From Treponema sp. (GTDB lineage Bacteria > Spirochaetota > Spirochaetia > Treponematales > Treponemataceae): 52,443 nucleotides of DNA. Position 1 is the first letter of the stretch. Every line of letters begins with the position of its first letter. The stretch covers positions 1 to 52,443 of the forward strand of contig JAGBIY010000025.1 in the NCBI GenBank assembly GCA_017934745.1. The letters are read 5' to 3'. The position numbers were made by a program, and so were the translations under genes. Under the pieces are notes generated by a model. It was not told where the DNA came from. It did not search any database and saw nothing but the letters and a program-made list of their open reading frames with translations. Below, piece after piece: positions 1 to 7,189 of the stretch.

Positions 1-139
1 CAAAACACTAAACATCGCAAGCGATGTTAACGCCACCGCGAAGTGGTACTGCCGTTTTGGGCAAGACTGCGCAAGCAGGCTGCGGTTCCCGCTGGGAGCT
101 TGTTTCTGCAACTACGATATGCAGAAACTCGACATTCGA
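1..139. repeat. Left copy of the window-bounding structured repeat
   Basis: Bases 84-139 are identical to 52388-52443 at the other end of the window (56 bp, same orientation). A second block at 33-59 (CCACCGCGAAGTGG core, then TACTGCCGTTTTG) matches 52354-52380 with one difference. Between the blocks this copy carries different filler, including the palindrome AACATCGCAAGCGATGTT at 11-28. The CAAAAC at 1-6 and the GTTTTG at 54-59 look like arms of an outer stem that the window start cuts off. Inside the conserved block GTTTCTGCA and TGCAGAAAC form a 9-bp stem. No ORF is evident. It reads as a dispersed non-coding element, either a structured RNA or a recombination site. Confidence 0.75.
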
Positions 140-163
140 CCTAACAGAATTTGAAGGGAAAAC

Positions 164-192
164 TTGATTTTTTTCGGCGCACATTCTAATAT
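164..192 (+). promoter_or_regulatory. Sigma-70-type promoter upstream of the glutamate synthase genes
   Basis: TTGATT at 164-169 and TAATAT at 187-192 are separated by exactly 17 bp, giving a predicted start near 199. The first hairpin of the leader begins about 13 nt later. Confidence 0.6.
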
Positions 193-211
193 GTCGGAAG
201 AGAGGACAATG

Positions 212-267
212 ACGTCCGACGGAAACGCGTGAATTCGTTTGCGCTTTTCCGTCGGACGTTTTTTTTT
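212..267 (+). terminator. Rho-independent terminator inside the leader (attenuator, or end of a short RNA)
   Basis: A perfect 14-bp stem (ACGTCCGACGGAAA at 212-225 with its complement at 246-259) is followed by a run of T at 259-267. It sits between the promoter at 164-192 and the coding start at 361, so it would stop transcription unless overridden. A seven-codon reading frame (209-232, ATG to TGA, M-T-S-D-G-N-A) overlaps the 5' arm, so a translating ribosome could open the hairpin. GGGCAT/ATGCCC with T5 (near 300-316) and GGCGCC with T9 (near 324-339) add weaker terminator-like elements. The alternative is a small RNA of about 70 nt. Confidence 0.65.
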
Positions 268-360
268 GTCCTGGCAGAACGATGGCGTTCGCTTTTTGGG
301 GGCATCATGCCCTTTTTAAGGCGGCGCCATTTTTTTTTCGGCAATCGGGGGTACAAAGAA

Positions 361-1476
361 ATGGCATTGCTTTTGGAAGGGGAGACGCGCATTCCGTCTG
401 GCTGCGCGATTTCCGGGATTTTCGACGCATCTGGAAAAAGGATGAGGGGGGACAGCATAATCCGCTCGATTTCAACGATGCACGACCGCTCGAACGGTCT
501 TGGAGGAGGTTTCGCCGGCTACGGAATCTATCCTGAGTACAAGCAGCACTACGCGCTCCACATTTTCTACAGCGGACTGGACGCGAAGCACGAGACGGAG
601 CTTTTTCTGGAGAAGAAATTCGACATCGTGAACCTTTCAAAAATTCCTGTGCGGAAGCATCCGAGGATAAAGGACGCTCCATTGATTTGGAGATATTTCG
701 TCTCTCCTCTCCAGACGCGGCTTTCCGAAAGCCAGCTCGACGAGATGGAGTACACGGGGCAGGCGGTCAACTTCGTCAACTCGAACATAAAAGGCGCCTT
801 CATCTTCTCTTCCGGCAAGAACATGGGCGTATTCAAGGCTGTGGGCTACCCGGAGGACGTGGGCGAATTCTACAGGCTTGAGGAGTACGAGGGCTATGCG
901 TGGACGGCTCACGGACGCTATCCGACGAACACCCCCGGCTGGTGGGGCGGGGCGCATCCGTTCGCCTTCCTCGACTGGACTGTCGTCCACAACGGCGAAA
1001 TCTCAAGCTACGACGCGAACAGAAGGTACGTCGAGATGTTCGGCTACAAATGCACCTTGCAGACAGACACGGAAGTAATCACATACATAATCGACTATCT
1101 AGTGAGGAAGCAGAAATTGACACTTGAGGAGACCGCGGGCGTGATAGCGGCTCCTTTCTGGGAGACAATCGGAAACATAAAGGAAGAAAAGAAGAGGGAG
1201 CAGATTGAATTCCTCAGGCGGCAGTTCTCGGAACTACTCATAACGGGACCGTTCTCCATAATACTCGGATTCGAGGGCGGGCTCATGGCGTTGAACGACA
1301 GGCTCAAGCTCCGCTCGATGGTGGCGGCGCAGAAGGAAACCCTCACTTATTTCGCGAGCGAGGAGTGCGCCATCAGGGTATTGGAGAACGATTTGGACAG
1401 AATCTGGTCGCCGCGCGGAGGCGAGCCGATTGTCGTGATGCTGAACGAGGAGGGGAAGAAGAATGTTGGCTGTTGA
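361..1476 (+). CDS. Glutamate synthase, class II glutamine amidotransferase subunit (split GltB, part 1)
   Basis: This is the glutaminase part of a three-piece glutamate synthase: it releases ammonia from glutamine for the FMN subunit encoded next. The catalytic cysteine should be Cys15 in the SGCAISG context, so the 14 residues before it are probably removed as a propeptide. Family-typical features follow: a TMHDRSNG-like segment, then HGRYPTNTPGWWGGAHPF, HNGEISSYDANR and a QTDTEVI segment. The start at 361 was chosen because a GGGG tract lies 10-14 nt upstream and the ATG falls just before the conserved Cys. The longer frame from 229 would add a low-complexity tail and run through the leader terminator. 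The gene overlaps the next one by 14 nt, which implies translational coupling. Length is 371 residues. Confidence 0.85.
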   Translation: MALLLEGETRIPSGCAISGIFDASGKRMRGDSIIRSISTMHDRSNGLGGGFAGYGIYPEYKQHYALHIFYSGLDAKHETELFLEKKFDIVNLSKIPVRKHPRIKDAPLIWRYFVSPLQTRLSESQLDEMEYTGQAVNFVNSNIKGAFIFSSGKNMGVFKAVGYPEDVGEFYRLEEYEGYAWTAHGRYPTNTPGWWGGAHPFAFLDWTVVHNGEISSYDANRRYVEMFGYKCTLQTDTEVITYIIDYLVRKQKLTLEETAGVIAAPFWETIGNIKEEKKREQIEFLRRQFSELLITGPFSIILGFEGGLMALNDRLKLRSMVAAQKETLTYFASEECAIRVLENDLDRIWSPRGGEPIVVMLNEEGKKNVGC

Positions 1477-2971
1477 TTACATCGCTCCTGAATTCGAAAT
1501 CATCAGGGGAGCAAACTGCATTAACTGCAGGAAATGCGAAAGGGAATGCGCGAACGAGGTGCACAAATTCGACGAGAAGAGGAAGGTCATGATTGCGGAC
1601 GAGTCCAAGTGCGTGGACTGCCAGAGATGCGTGGCCGTCTGCCCTGTGCACTGCCTCAAAATCAGGAAGTCGGAGAATTCGTACAGGCAGAACGACAACT
1701 GGAGCGCGCAGACGATGAACGAAATCTACAAGCAGTCGGCGACCGGCGGAGTCCTGCTTTCCTCGATGGGAAACCCGAACGGAAACCAGCCTGTCTACTG
1801 GGACAGGATTCTCGTGAACGCAAGCCAGGTGACGAACCCTCCAATCGACCCGCTCAGGGAGCCTATGGAGACGAAAGTCATGCTCGGAAAGCGCGCCTCC
1901 AAAATCGAGAGGAACGCAGACGGCTCCATAAAGACAGACCTTCCTCCGCACATCTGCCTTTCCACTCCGATAATGTTCGGCGCGATGTCGTACGGAGCAA
2001 TCAGCTACAACGCCCACGCGTCTCTCGCCAAGGCCGCGAAGGAGCTGGGCATCTGCTACAACACCGGCGAGGGCGGACTCCACGAGGATTTCTACGCCTA
2101 CGGTGAGAACACAATCGTGCAGGTCGCTTCGGGGCGTTTCGGCGTGCACCACGACTACCTCATGGCGGGTGCTGGAATCGAAATCAAGATGGGGCAGGGC
2201 GCGAAACCCGGAATCGGCGGCCATCTTCCGGGCATGAAGATATCCGATTCTGTTTCCGCCACCAGAATGATTCCGAAGGGAACCGACGCGATTTCCCCGG
2301 CTCCCCACCACGACATCTATTCAATAGAAGATTTGAGGCAGCTCATCTATTCTCTCAAGGAAGCCACCGGCTACACGAAGCCAGTCATCGTGAAAATCGC
2401 GGCCGTCCACAACTGCGCGGCAATCGCGTCTGGAATCGCCCGCTCTGGTGCCGACATCATCGCTGTCGACGGCTACAGGGGCGGAACAGGAGCCGCTCCG
2501 ACCAGAATCCGGGACAACGTTGGAATCCCGATTGAGCTTGCGCTCGCTTCAATCGACCAGCGGCTCAGGGACGAAGGAATCCGCGGAAACTGTTCGATAA
2601 TCGCTTCCGGCTCAATCCGCTCTTCCGCCGACTTGCTCAAGGCAATCGCGCTCGGAGCAGACGCCGTTTACATCGGAACCGCCGCGCTCATGGCGATGGG
2701 CTGCCACCTCTGCCGCTCTTGCCAAAGCGGAAAGTGCAACTGGGGAATCGCGACCCAGAGGCCGGAACTCGTCTCAAGGCTCGACCCGGAATGGGGAAGC
2801 AGAAGGCTCGTGAATCTCGTGAACGCGTGGACGCATGAGCTAAAGGAGATGATGGGCGGAATGGGAATCAACTCCGTGGAGGCCCTCCGCGGCAACAGGC
2901 TCATGCTCCGTGGAGTCGGTTTTTCGGAAAAAGAGCTTGAGATTTTGGGAATCAAGCACGCTGGAGAGTAG
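1463..2971 (+). CDS. Glutamate synthase, ferredoxin plus FMN-binding synthase subunit (split GltB, part 2)
   Basis: This is the central synthase piece, which makes glutamate from 2-oxoglutarate and channelled ammonia on FMN. The N-terminus carries a two-cluster ferredoxin module (C19, C22, C25, C29 and C50, C53, C56, C60). The rest is the FMN barrel, with the glycine-rich segments GQGAKPGIGGHLPG and DGYRGGTGAAPTR. A C414-x2-C-x2-C-x4-C segment followed by GIATQ is the usual 3Fe-4S site of this family. GAGGAGG lies just before the ATG at 1463. No GltD-like NAD(P)H subunit lies in the window, so electrons may come through the fused ferredoxin module from ferredoxin or from a distant partner. 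This architecture is common in archaea and some anaerobic bacteria. Length is 502 residues. Confidence 0.9.
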   Translation: MLAVDYIAPEFEIIRGANCINCRKCERECANEVHKFDEKRKVMIADESKCVDCQRCVAVCPVHCLKIRKSENSYRQNDNWSAQTMNEIYKQSATGGVLLSSMGNPNGNQPVYWDRILVNASQVTNPPIDPLREPMETKVMLGKRASKIERNADGSIKTDLPPHICLSTPIMFGAMSYGAISYNAHASLAKAAKELGICYNTGEGGLHEDFYAYGENTIVQVASGRFGVHHDYLMAGAGIEIKMGQGAKPGIGGHLPGMKISDSVSATRMIPKGTDAISPAPHHDIYSIEDLRQLIYSLKEATGYTKPVIVKIAAVHNCAAIASGIARSGADIIAVDGYRGGTGAAPTRIRDNVGIPIELALASIDQRLRDEGIRGNCSIIASGSIRSSADLLKAIALGADAVYIGTAALMAMGCHLCRSCQSGKCNWGIATQRPELVSRLDPEWGSRRLVNLVNAWTHELKEMMGGMGINSVEALRGNRLMLRGVGFSEKELEILGIKHAGE

Positions 2972-2974
2972 CCC

Positions 2975-2999
2975 GTCCGTAAAAGTGGAGTTTTCGGAC
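2975..2999. repeat. Intercistronic palindrome, CTGTTCGGAAA family (diverged copy)
   Basis: GTCCG-T-AAAA and TTTT-CGGAC arms flank a GTGGAG loop in the 54-nt gap between the second and third glutamate synthase genes. Stem and loop resemble the better copies at 23151-23177 and 44676-44735. No T-run follows, so it may be an RNA-stabilising or processing hairpin within the operon. Confidence 0.45.
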
Positions 3000-3025
3000 A
3001 GGAAATTTAAGGAGAATTGGAAAAA

Positions 3026-3799
3026 ATGCTGGAACTGAAAATAGACTATACGACTCCGTTTGAGGAATTGAACGAGAGGATAAGGAATTCCACCGACAGC
3101 CAGATAAAAATCAACAACTGCGTCGGTCAGAGGTACATCGCGGCGGGTCTTTCCGGGAAGAAAATCGACATCGAGGGAATCCCCGGAAACGCGCTTGGGG
3201 CCTACATGAACGACAGCGTAATCAACGTGGTCGGGAACGTGCAGGACGCCACCGGCGACACGATGAACGGCGGAAAAATCATCGTCCACGGTTGCGCCGG
3301 CGACGCTACAGGCTACGCCATGCGCGGGGGCGAGATTTACATCCGCGGAAACACCGGCTACCGGGCCGGAATCCACATGAAGGCGTACAAGGAACAGCAG
3401 CCCGTAATCGTAATCGGCGGCGAAGCAGGCTCTTTCCTGGGCGAATACCAGGCGGGCGGAAAAATCATCGTGCTCGGCCTCGACCTTCCGAAAAAGCTCG
3501 ACGGCAGGGACTACGCCGGCCATCCCTACAAACGCCCGGACATCGGCGACTTCCTCGGAACCGGAATGCACGGAGGCAAAATCTACATCCGCCTGCACGG
3601 AAACGAGGAGCCAGAAGTCCCTGAGTACATCGTCAAGGAAAAGTTTCATGGAAGCGAAATCGCCGAAATCAAAAGCTACCTTGAACAATTCTGCTCCTAC
3701 TTCGACGACGTGGACTTGAAGGAGCTTGTCGAATCCGACTTCGTTGTCCTCTCCCCGAACCCGGAGAAACCGTACAAGCAGACATATTGTGCCAACTGA
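3026..3799 (+). CDS. Glutamate synthase GXGXG domain subunit (split GltB, part 3)
   Basis: This is a stand-alone right-handed beta-helix (GXGXG) domain, equivalent to the C-terminal part of a full-length GltB large subunit. It shows repeated G-x-x-x-G-x-x-M segments: GNALGAYMND, GDTMNGGKIIVHG, GDATGYAMRGGEIYIRG and GTGMHGGKIYIR. In the fused enzymes this domain is structural and helps hold the ammonia channel. ATG 3026 is preferred over TTG 3017 because AGGAG at 3010-3014 is well spaced only for the ATG. It is the third gene of the unit beginning at 361, and the AT-rich accessory stretch begins right after its stop. Length is 257 residues. Confidence 0.85.
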   Translation: MLELKIDYTTPFEELNERIRNSTDSQIKINNCVGQRYIAAGLSGKKIDIEGIPGNALGAYMNDSVINVVGNVQDATGDTMNGGKIIVHGCAGDATGYAMRGGEIYIRGNTGYRAGIHMKAYKEQQPVIVIGGEAGSFLGEYQAGGKIIVLGLDLPKKLDGRDYAGHPYKRPDIGDFLGTGMHGGKIYIRLHGNEEPEVPEYIVKEKFHGSEIAEIKSYLEQFCSYFDDVDLKELVESDFVVLSPNPEKPYKQTYCAN

Positions 3800-4050
3800 G
3801 CGCTGCCGTTGTCCAAATGAATTCTAAGCATTGCTGGTTGGCTGCAGCATCGCCAAGAATCGCTAGGGCGATTCTTGCGCAGGGTGCTGCAGGGGTCCTT
3901 TTGTGTCCTAAGCATTGCTGGTTGGATGCAGCCACCGCAAAGAATTGCTTCGCAATTCTTTCGCACGAGTGCGCTGCCATGGTCTTTTGTGTCCTAGTCG
4001 TTGCTAGTTGGATGCAGCCGCCGCAAAGAATTGCTTCGCAATTCTTTCGC
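3800..4050. repeat. Three tandem copies of an 84-86 bp unit, each with an internal hairpin
   Basis: The marker CTAAGCATTGCTGGTTGG recurs at 3908 after a start at 3824, and in diverged form at 3994, giving periods of 84 and 86 bp. Each unit contains a palindrome: AAGAATCGC/GCGATTCTT at 3855-3876, then AAAGAATTGC/GCAATTCTTT at 3940-3962 and again at 4026-4047. The first copy differs from the other two by a compensatory C:G for T:A change, so the stem is kept while the sequence drifts. No convincing coding frame spans it. Confidence 0.75.
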
Positions 4051-4171
4051 ATGTCTGTTTTGTGGTAGTCGATTAAGCGTATGTGTATGTCTGCGATTCT
4101 GACATTTTCAGCAACTACATTCTCAAATTTGAACACTATTCGCCATTGGTCGTTTATTCTGATTGAATAGA

Positions 4172-4203
4172 AAAAAGCAGTCAAACTGATTCGACTGCTT
4201 TTT
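4172..4203. terminator. Bidirectional Rho-independent terminator
   Basis: AAAAAGCAGTC and GACTGCTTTTT form an 11-bp stem with T or A runs on both flanks. It can end plus-strand transcripts leaving the tandem repeats and minus-strand transcripts of the 4299-5189 cassette. Confidence 0.75.
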
Positions 4204-4298
4204 GCAATTGTCATTGAAGCCGTGCTCAGGACTCGACAGGATTTCGAGGGGAGGAGCGGATGATGTGTGAGGGGAATTTAGAGAATAATGCTTCTCTT

Positions 4299-4544
4299 TT
4301 AGTAGGTGCGAGTAGTAGCCCCTGCCCAATTACAACTTCCGTCTGCATTTATCACACAAATAAGTGTGACAGCATAAGATGAACTGTATTCTCGAAAAGT
4401 AACAACATAAATGTCTCCAGGTGAGTAGTTGTAGTCGCTGAGTGCATCCCACAAAAGTTCACTCTCAGTTTTCGATAATTTTGAAATTCTGTGTGTTGTA
4501 TATGGATATGTACGAACCGTCTCCTCATACCAAGTATTTAATCC
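4299..4544 (-). pseudogene. Unrecognised open frame without a start codon, probably a gene remnant
   Basis: On the minus strand an 81-codon open frame runs from just after a TGA (4545-4547) to TAA at 4299. Its composition looks protein-like: TWYEETVRTYPYTTHR, then SPGDIYVVTFREY, then CVINADGSCNWAG near the end. It has no ATG or GTG; the only candidate is an internal TTG about halfway. It follows the 4538-4789 gene directly and overlaps its end in another frame, so it may be that gene's former C-terminus or a decayed third gene of the cassette. No function is recognised. About 90 bases between this frame and the terminator at 4172-4203 hold nothing I can identify. Confidence 0.4.
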
Positions 4545-4789
4545 TCAATTGCACGCAGAATTATATGACGTCCGTTGCATTTTGGACATCTTACAGAACT
4601 TTTTAAATCTGTATCATCTACTTGAACGCAATGTTTTGCGTCTGAGTTTATCAATGCATTTCCTTTTCGTCCAAACAATTTTCTTTTCATTGGTAAAGGA
4701 ATTCTATTTGAACTAAAACTGTAATTGCAATCATTGCAAAAACACAGATATGGTTCTCTTTGAAACGGAAACATTACTTTCTTGTGCAT
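4538..4789 (-). CDS. Small zinc-ribbon-like protein of unknown function
   Basis: This 83-residue protein has two CxxC knuckles (C18-x2-C21 and C68-x2-C71), with a further C16 and C54, consistent with a small zinc ribbon. The middle is basic (MKRKLFGRKGN). Its ATG overlaps the last codons of the upstream frameshifted gene (ends at 4774), so the pair looks translationally coupled. No family is recognised. Its AT-rich composition and damaged neighbours point to an accessory or horizontally acquired cassette. Confidence 0.5.
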   Translation of the reverse strand: MHKKVMFPFQREPYLCFCNDCNYSFSSNRIPLPMKRKLFGRKGNALINSDAKHCVQVDDTDLKSSVRCPKCNGRHIILRAIED

Positions 4790-5189
4790 TCAACTGTTGT
4801 TGCTCCAGCAGAAACCTTTACATTGTAGTTTTTTGAAATTGTATTGATAACACTAGCTGCTATTCCTAATGCCCCAAGTACTGTTCCACATACTGCAATT
4901 AATTCTGTTGTTGTAAGTGCAACAACTGTGCCTCCGACTGTTGTTGTCACAGCATAAGATAAACCTGCAACTGCACTTGCTCCACCAGTAAATGGGGCGG
5001 CAGCTATTCCTCCTATTGTTGCCAGTCCAGCAGCAATGGCACCTCCGATTCCAACTTTTTTTGCTACAGATTTTTTCTTCTACCAGAGATAATTTTCTGA
5101 GCTAAATCTCCTGTTATGATAATTTTATCAGCGTTATTTTTTACAGCTGTTTCGAGTTCTTCTTTTGTACTTACTGTTACTGTTGCCAT
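4774..5189 (-). pseudogene. Gly/Ala-rich small membrane-active protein, frameshifted
   Basis: Translation starts at ATG 5189 with a good ribosome site (GAGGAG, 9 nt spacing), beginning MATVTVSTKEELETAV, and stops after 41 codons at 5064. Adding one A to the A6 tract near 5071 opens a continuous frame to TAA at 4774. That frame reads KKVGIGGAIAAGLATIGGIA, then PFTGGASAVAGLSYAV, and ends TTVECTRK. The product would have about 138 residues: a charged N-terminal domain, then a long small-residue hydrophobic segment resembling bacteriocin-like, holin-like or pore-forming peptides. The break could be decay, a sequencing error in a homopolymer, or slippage. It overlaps the zinc-ribbon gene by 16 nt, so the two probably function together. 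Confidence 0.55.
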
Positions 5190-5240
5190 TTTATTTTTCT
5201 CCTCTGCATTCTTTGCACCAAGATTGATTGCGAATATCGC

Positions 5241-5316
5241 CATTGCCGCAAAACGAGCGAAGCGATGTTTTGCGGCAATGGAATCTGTCAATTCCATTGC
5301 TATGGTATACCATAGC
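5241..5316. repeat. Two large palindromes upstream of the frameshifted cassette
   Basis: CATTGCCGCAAAAC (5241-5254) pairs with GTTTTGCGGCAATG (5267-5280). The loop contains GCGAAGC (5257-5263), a sequence known to form an unusually stable DNA mini-hairpin. A second perfect 18-bp palindrome, GCTATGGTATACCATAGC, lies at 5299-5316. No gene is convincingly encoded here, and the elements lie on the promoter side of both the minus-strand cassette and the plus-strand XRE gene. Confidence 0.65.
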
Positions 5317-5435
5317 CCTCCGCTTGCGCTCGCTGTTCCTTACTTACCGCAATGATAAAAAGTAACTAATTGTTATTACTGTAACTAACACTGCGCTTAT
5401 GGTCAACAGTAGCTTTTAGCAATATTTTAAGATAG

Positions 5436-5756
5436 ATGAATGAAATACCGATTGAAACTGTCATTAGGGAAAATATAAAGTCGCTTCGGAAGCAATTGGG
5501 CTGGAGCCAGGAATTTTTGGCAGAGAAGACTGGGGTTTCTGCGCCTTACATCACGCAAATCGAAGTCGGTAAAAGAACACCGTCGCTTGATATTGTAGAA
5601 AAGTTGGCATCCGCGCTTGGAGTCGAATACAAAGTGCTTTTTGAACCGCGAAATTCACCGGCGGACATATCATCAGGCAATTTTTCAAAGCACCTTCTTG
5701 AGTCGAAACTCATCTCGGCGATTACAGATACGATTCACAATGAGTTCAACGCATAA
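5436..5756 (+). CDS. XRE-family helix-turn-helix regulator
   Basis: The 106-residue protein has a Cro/C1-type HTH at about residues 10-65: RENIKSLRKQLGWSQEFLAE, then GVSAPYITQIEVGKRTPSLD. About 40 unremarkable residues follow. It probably acts as a dimeric DNA-binding repressor; targets are unknown, with the divergent minus-strand cassette as the nearest candidate. TATTTT (5423-5428) ends 7 nt before the ATG and a TGGTCA lies 17 bp further up, so the mRNA may be leaderless. No Shine-Dalgarno is visible. Confidence 0.75.
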   Translation: MNEIPIETVIRENIKSLRKQLGWSQEFLAEKTGVSAPYITQIEVGKRTPSLDIVEKLASALGVEYKVLFEPRNSPADISSGNFSKHLLESKLISAITDTIHNEFNA

Positions 5757-5820
5757 TCGGTAAGGGAGTCATGTTTACTACCTCCGATTACAATGTGCTG
5801 CAATTGGATTGTTTTGTCAA

Positions 5821-6192
5821 ATGAAAAGGTTGTGTGTTTTTATATTCTTGTCGATTTTTCCATTGTTGATTTTTGCGCATGGCATTACGTTGACCGACCA
5901 TTCTCAGATTAAGGAACTTTCACGTTTCAGGATAATGGGAACAATAGAACTGCGAGAAGGAAAAAATATTTCCGCCCCTGTAAAATACAGGACACTCAAT
6001 CACGAGGGCGGAATGAAAGTCGTTGTGATGGAGATTTTAAAAGACGATACTGTCGATGGAGAAAGGGGGAAGTGGCTTTATGTCTTGATGACATCTCCCA
6101 TGTGGGTTGAAGGCGGAGAATGGCTTGAAAAGTATCAGAAATTCTTGATTTTTCTTCCCGATGAAATGCCTGTTTTTGATTTTGAGTACTAA
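5821..6192 (+). CDS. Small secreted protein of unknown function
   Basis: This is a 123-residue protein with a signal peptide (MKRLCVFIFLSIFPLLIFA) and no lipobox cysteine, so it is probably periplasmic or outer-membrane associated. The mature part has beta-rich character (FRIMGTIELREGK, KVVVMEILK, GKWLYVLMTSPMWVEGGEWL) and may be a small barrel or SH3-like fold; that is inference only. The ATG at 5821 was chosen because it starts the signal peptide; the upstream ATG at 5809 adds four residues before it. Composition matches the AT-rich island. Confidence 0.55.
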   Translation: MKRLCVFIFLSIFPLLIFAHGITLTDHSQIKELSRFRIMGTIELREGKNISAPVKYRTLNHEGGMKVVVMEILKDDTVDGERGKWLYVLMTSPMWVEGGEWLEKYQKFLIFLPDEMPVFDFEY

Positions 6193-6306
6193 AGGGAATC
6201 TCGAAAAATTTCATTTTTTGAATTTCTCCCCATTAAAACATCAAGTTTGAAAACAATACAATTGCTTGAACCGAAAAACAATTTGCATCTTCGACTTCTT
6301 GTTTGG

Positions 6307-6579
6307 TTAAAATCTGCCTTCTGTTACCGCTTCCCTAAGGCATTTATTCATTCTTGTTTGGTAGCCTTTTCCTGTCGATTTCATAATGGCAAGAATATCT
6401 GCATCGATTTTAAATGAAATCATCACTTTTTTTGGAGTTATATCAAAATACTCTTTATGATATGGAACAAATTCCTGCAATTCCTCTTTTGTGAATTTGG
6501 GAGAATCTTCATCATAAGTAACAGGGATTTTCTCAATTTCTGCTATTCGTTCAGCCGTTAATTTTTTTGATGTAATCAT
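6307..6579 (-). CDS. brnA: BrnA-type antitoxin
   Basis: The 90-residue protein has the BrnA/DUF4415 layout: an acidic N-terminal part (IPVTYDEDSPKFTKEEL) and a C-terminal ribbon-helix-helix-like domain (VMISFKIDADILAIMKSTG, then RMNKCLREAV). In characterised systems BrnA neutralises BrnT and represses the shared promoter. GGAGG precedes the ATG at good spacing. The start overlaps the end of the toxin gene by 29 nt, which is the usual toxin-first BrnTA order. Confidence 0.8.
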   Translation of the reverse strand: MITSKKLTAERIAEIEKIPVTYDEDSPKFTKEELQEFVPYHKEYFDITPKKVMISFKIDADILAIMKSTGKGYQTRMNKCLREAVTEGRF

Positions 6580-6865
6580 AGTAGACCTCCTTCAAATCAT
6601 TGTCTGCTCTTTGTGCCGATATAATTCTAGTTCGTTCCCGCTCGGTAAAAGTTGTTACGAGTACCAACAATCCATTTATACAGCCGATGCCATTCCATCG
6701 TTCCTCATCTATAGAATGTTTTCTGTTGTAACGGACAAGAAAATAGGGATCGTCAAAGACGTCCGTTATTTCCTCGAATCCGAAACCATGTTTTTTTCGG
6801 TTTATTTCGTTTTTTTCCTCATCCCATTCAAAGCGACCGTCATCGCTTATTACAGTGTTCCCCAT
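6551..6865 (-). CDS. brnT: BrnT-type ribonuclease toxin
   Basis: BrnT toxins are RelE-fold ribonucleases that block translation. This 104-residue protein has the family core FEWDEEKNEINRKKHGFGFE, then FDDPYFLVRY, RWNGIGCINGLLVLVTTFTE and the basic RTRIISAQRA segment. AAGGA precedes the ATG. It is upstream of, and overlapping with, its antitoxin gene. It appears intact. Its presence in the AT-rich accessory stretch fits a mobile stabilisation module. Confidence 0.8.
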   Translation of the reverse strand: MGNTVISDDGRFEWDEEKNEINRKKHGFGFEEITDVFDDPYFLVRYNRKHSIDEERWNGIGCINGLLVLVTTFTERERTRIISAQRADNDLKEVYYDYIKKING

Positions 6866-6885
6866 AAAAAAATCCTTACAATAAA

Positions 6886-6908
6886 GTATATATTCTCAAG
6901 AATATACT
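6886..6908. promoter_or_regulatory. Palindromic operator candidate upstream of brnTA
   Basis: ATATTCT and AGAATAT flank CA (6890-6905), with further imperfect symmetry to AGTATA and TACT outside. It lies 25-40 nt upstream of the brnT start, the position expected for BrnA autorepression. Confidence 0.4.
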
Positions 6909-6909
6909 G

Positions 6910-7189
6910 TCAAATATTTATATGGTGGTATATAATATGGGCTTGAATCACAAATTTTGCGTTAGTTTTGACGTCGGCAAAAAACGTTTTTACGGTTTAA
7001 AACGCTAGTTAGGCGGACGTTCTATGTAATCGGATAGATGAAATAGAAAATCGTTATTCTGAATCTGGAGAAGAATCTGCTTTTGGAGCAAAAAGTCATA
7101 ATGCTTATATTTGTGCCATACGGCGATTTCAAGACTTGTGTCGTGAAATACAACGATAGTGGGACTTTTTCTAGTTTTTTTTGATTTTG
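6910..7189. other. AT-rich gap with nested inverted repeats and no clear gene
   Basis: GCGTTAGTTTT (6959-6969) can pair with AAAACGC (6999-7005) with a two-base bulge. The enclosed AAAAACGTTTTT is itself palindromic. GTTAGGC follows at 7008-7014. Two weak open frames overlap here: a minus-strand 65-codon frame (7005-7202) with an ATG, and a plus-strand frame between stops (about 7018-7155) with no start codon. Neither resembles a family I know, and both may be decayed material, so I do not call a gene. Confidence 0.4.

Noticed and set aside
3800..4050. Tandem repeats considered as a CRISPR array
   Set aside because: Units are contiguous, 84-86 bp, with no unique spacers and no cas genes.
4123..4329. 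68-codon minus-strand frame
   Set aside because: It runs through the terminator at 4172-4203 and overlaps the end of a more protein-like frame.
7008..7014. GTTAGGC, matching the integron attC core GTTRRRY, near nested inverted repeats; ACCTAAC at 139-145 likewise matches the inverse core
   Set aside because: Neither has the matching partner core at a suitable distance, and no integrase gene is present. Short degenerate matches are expected by chance.
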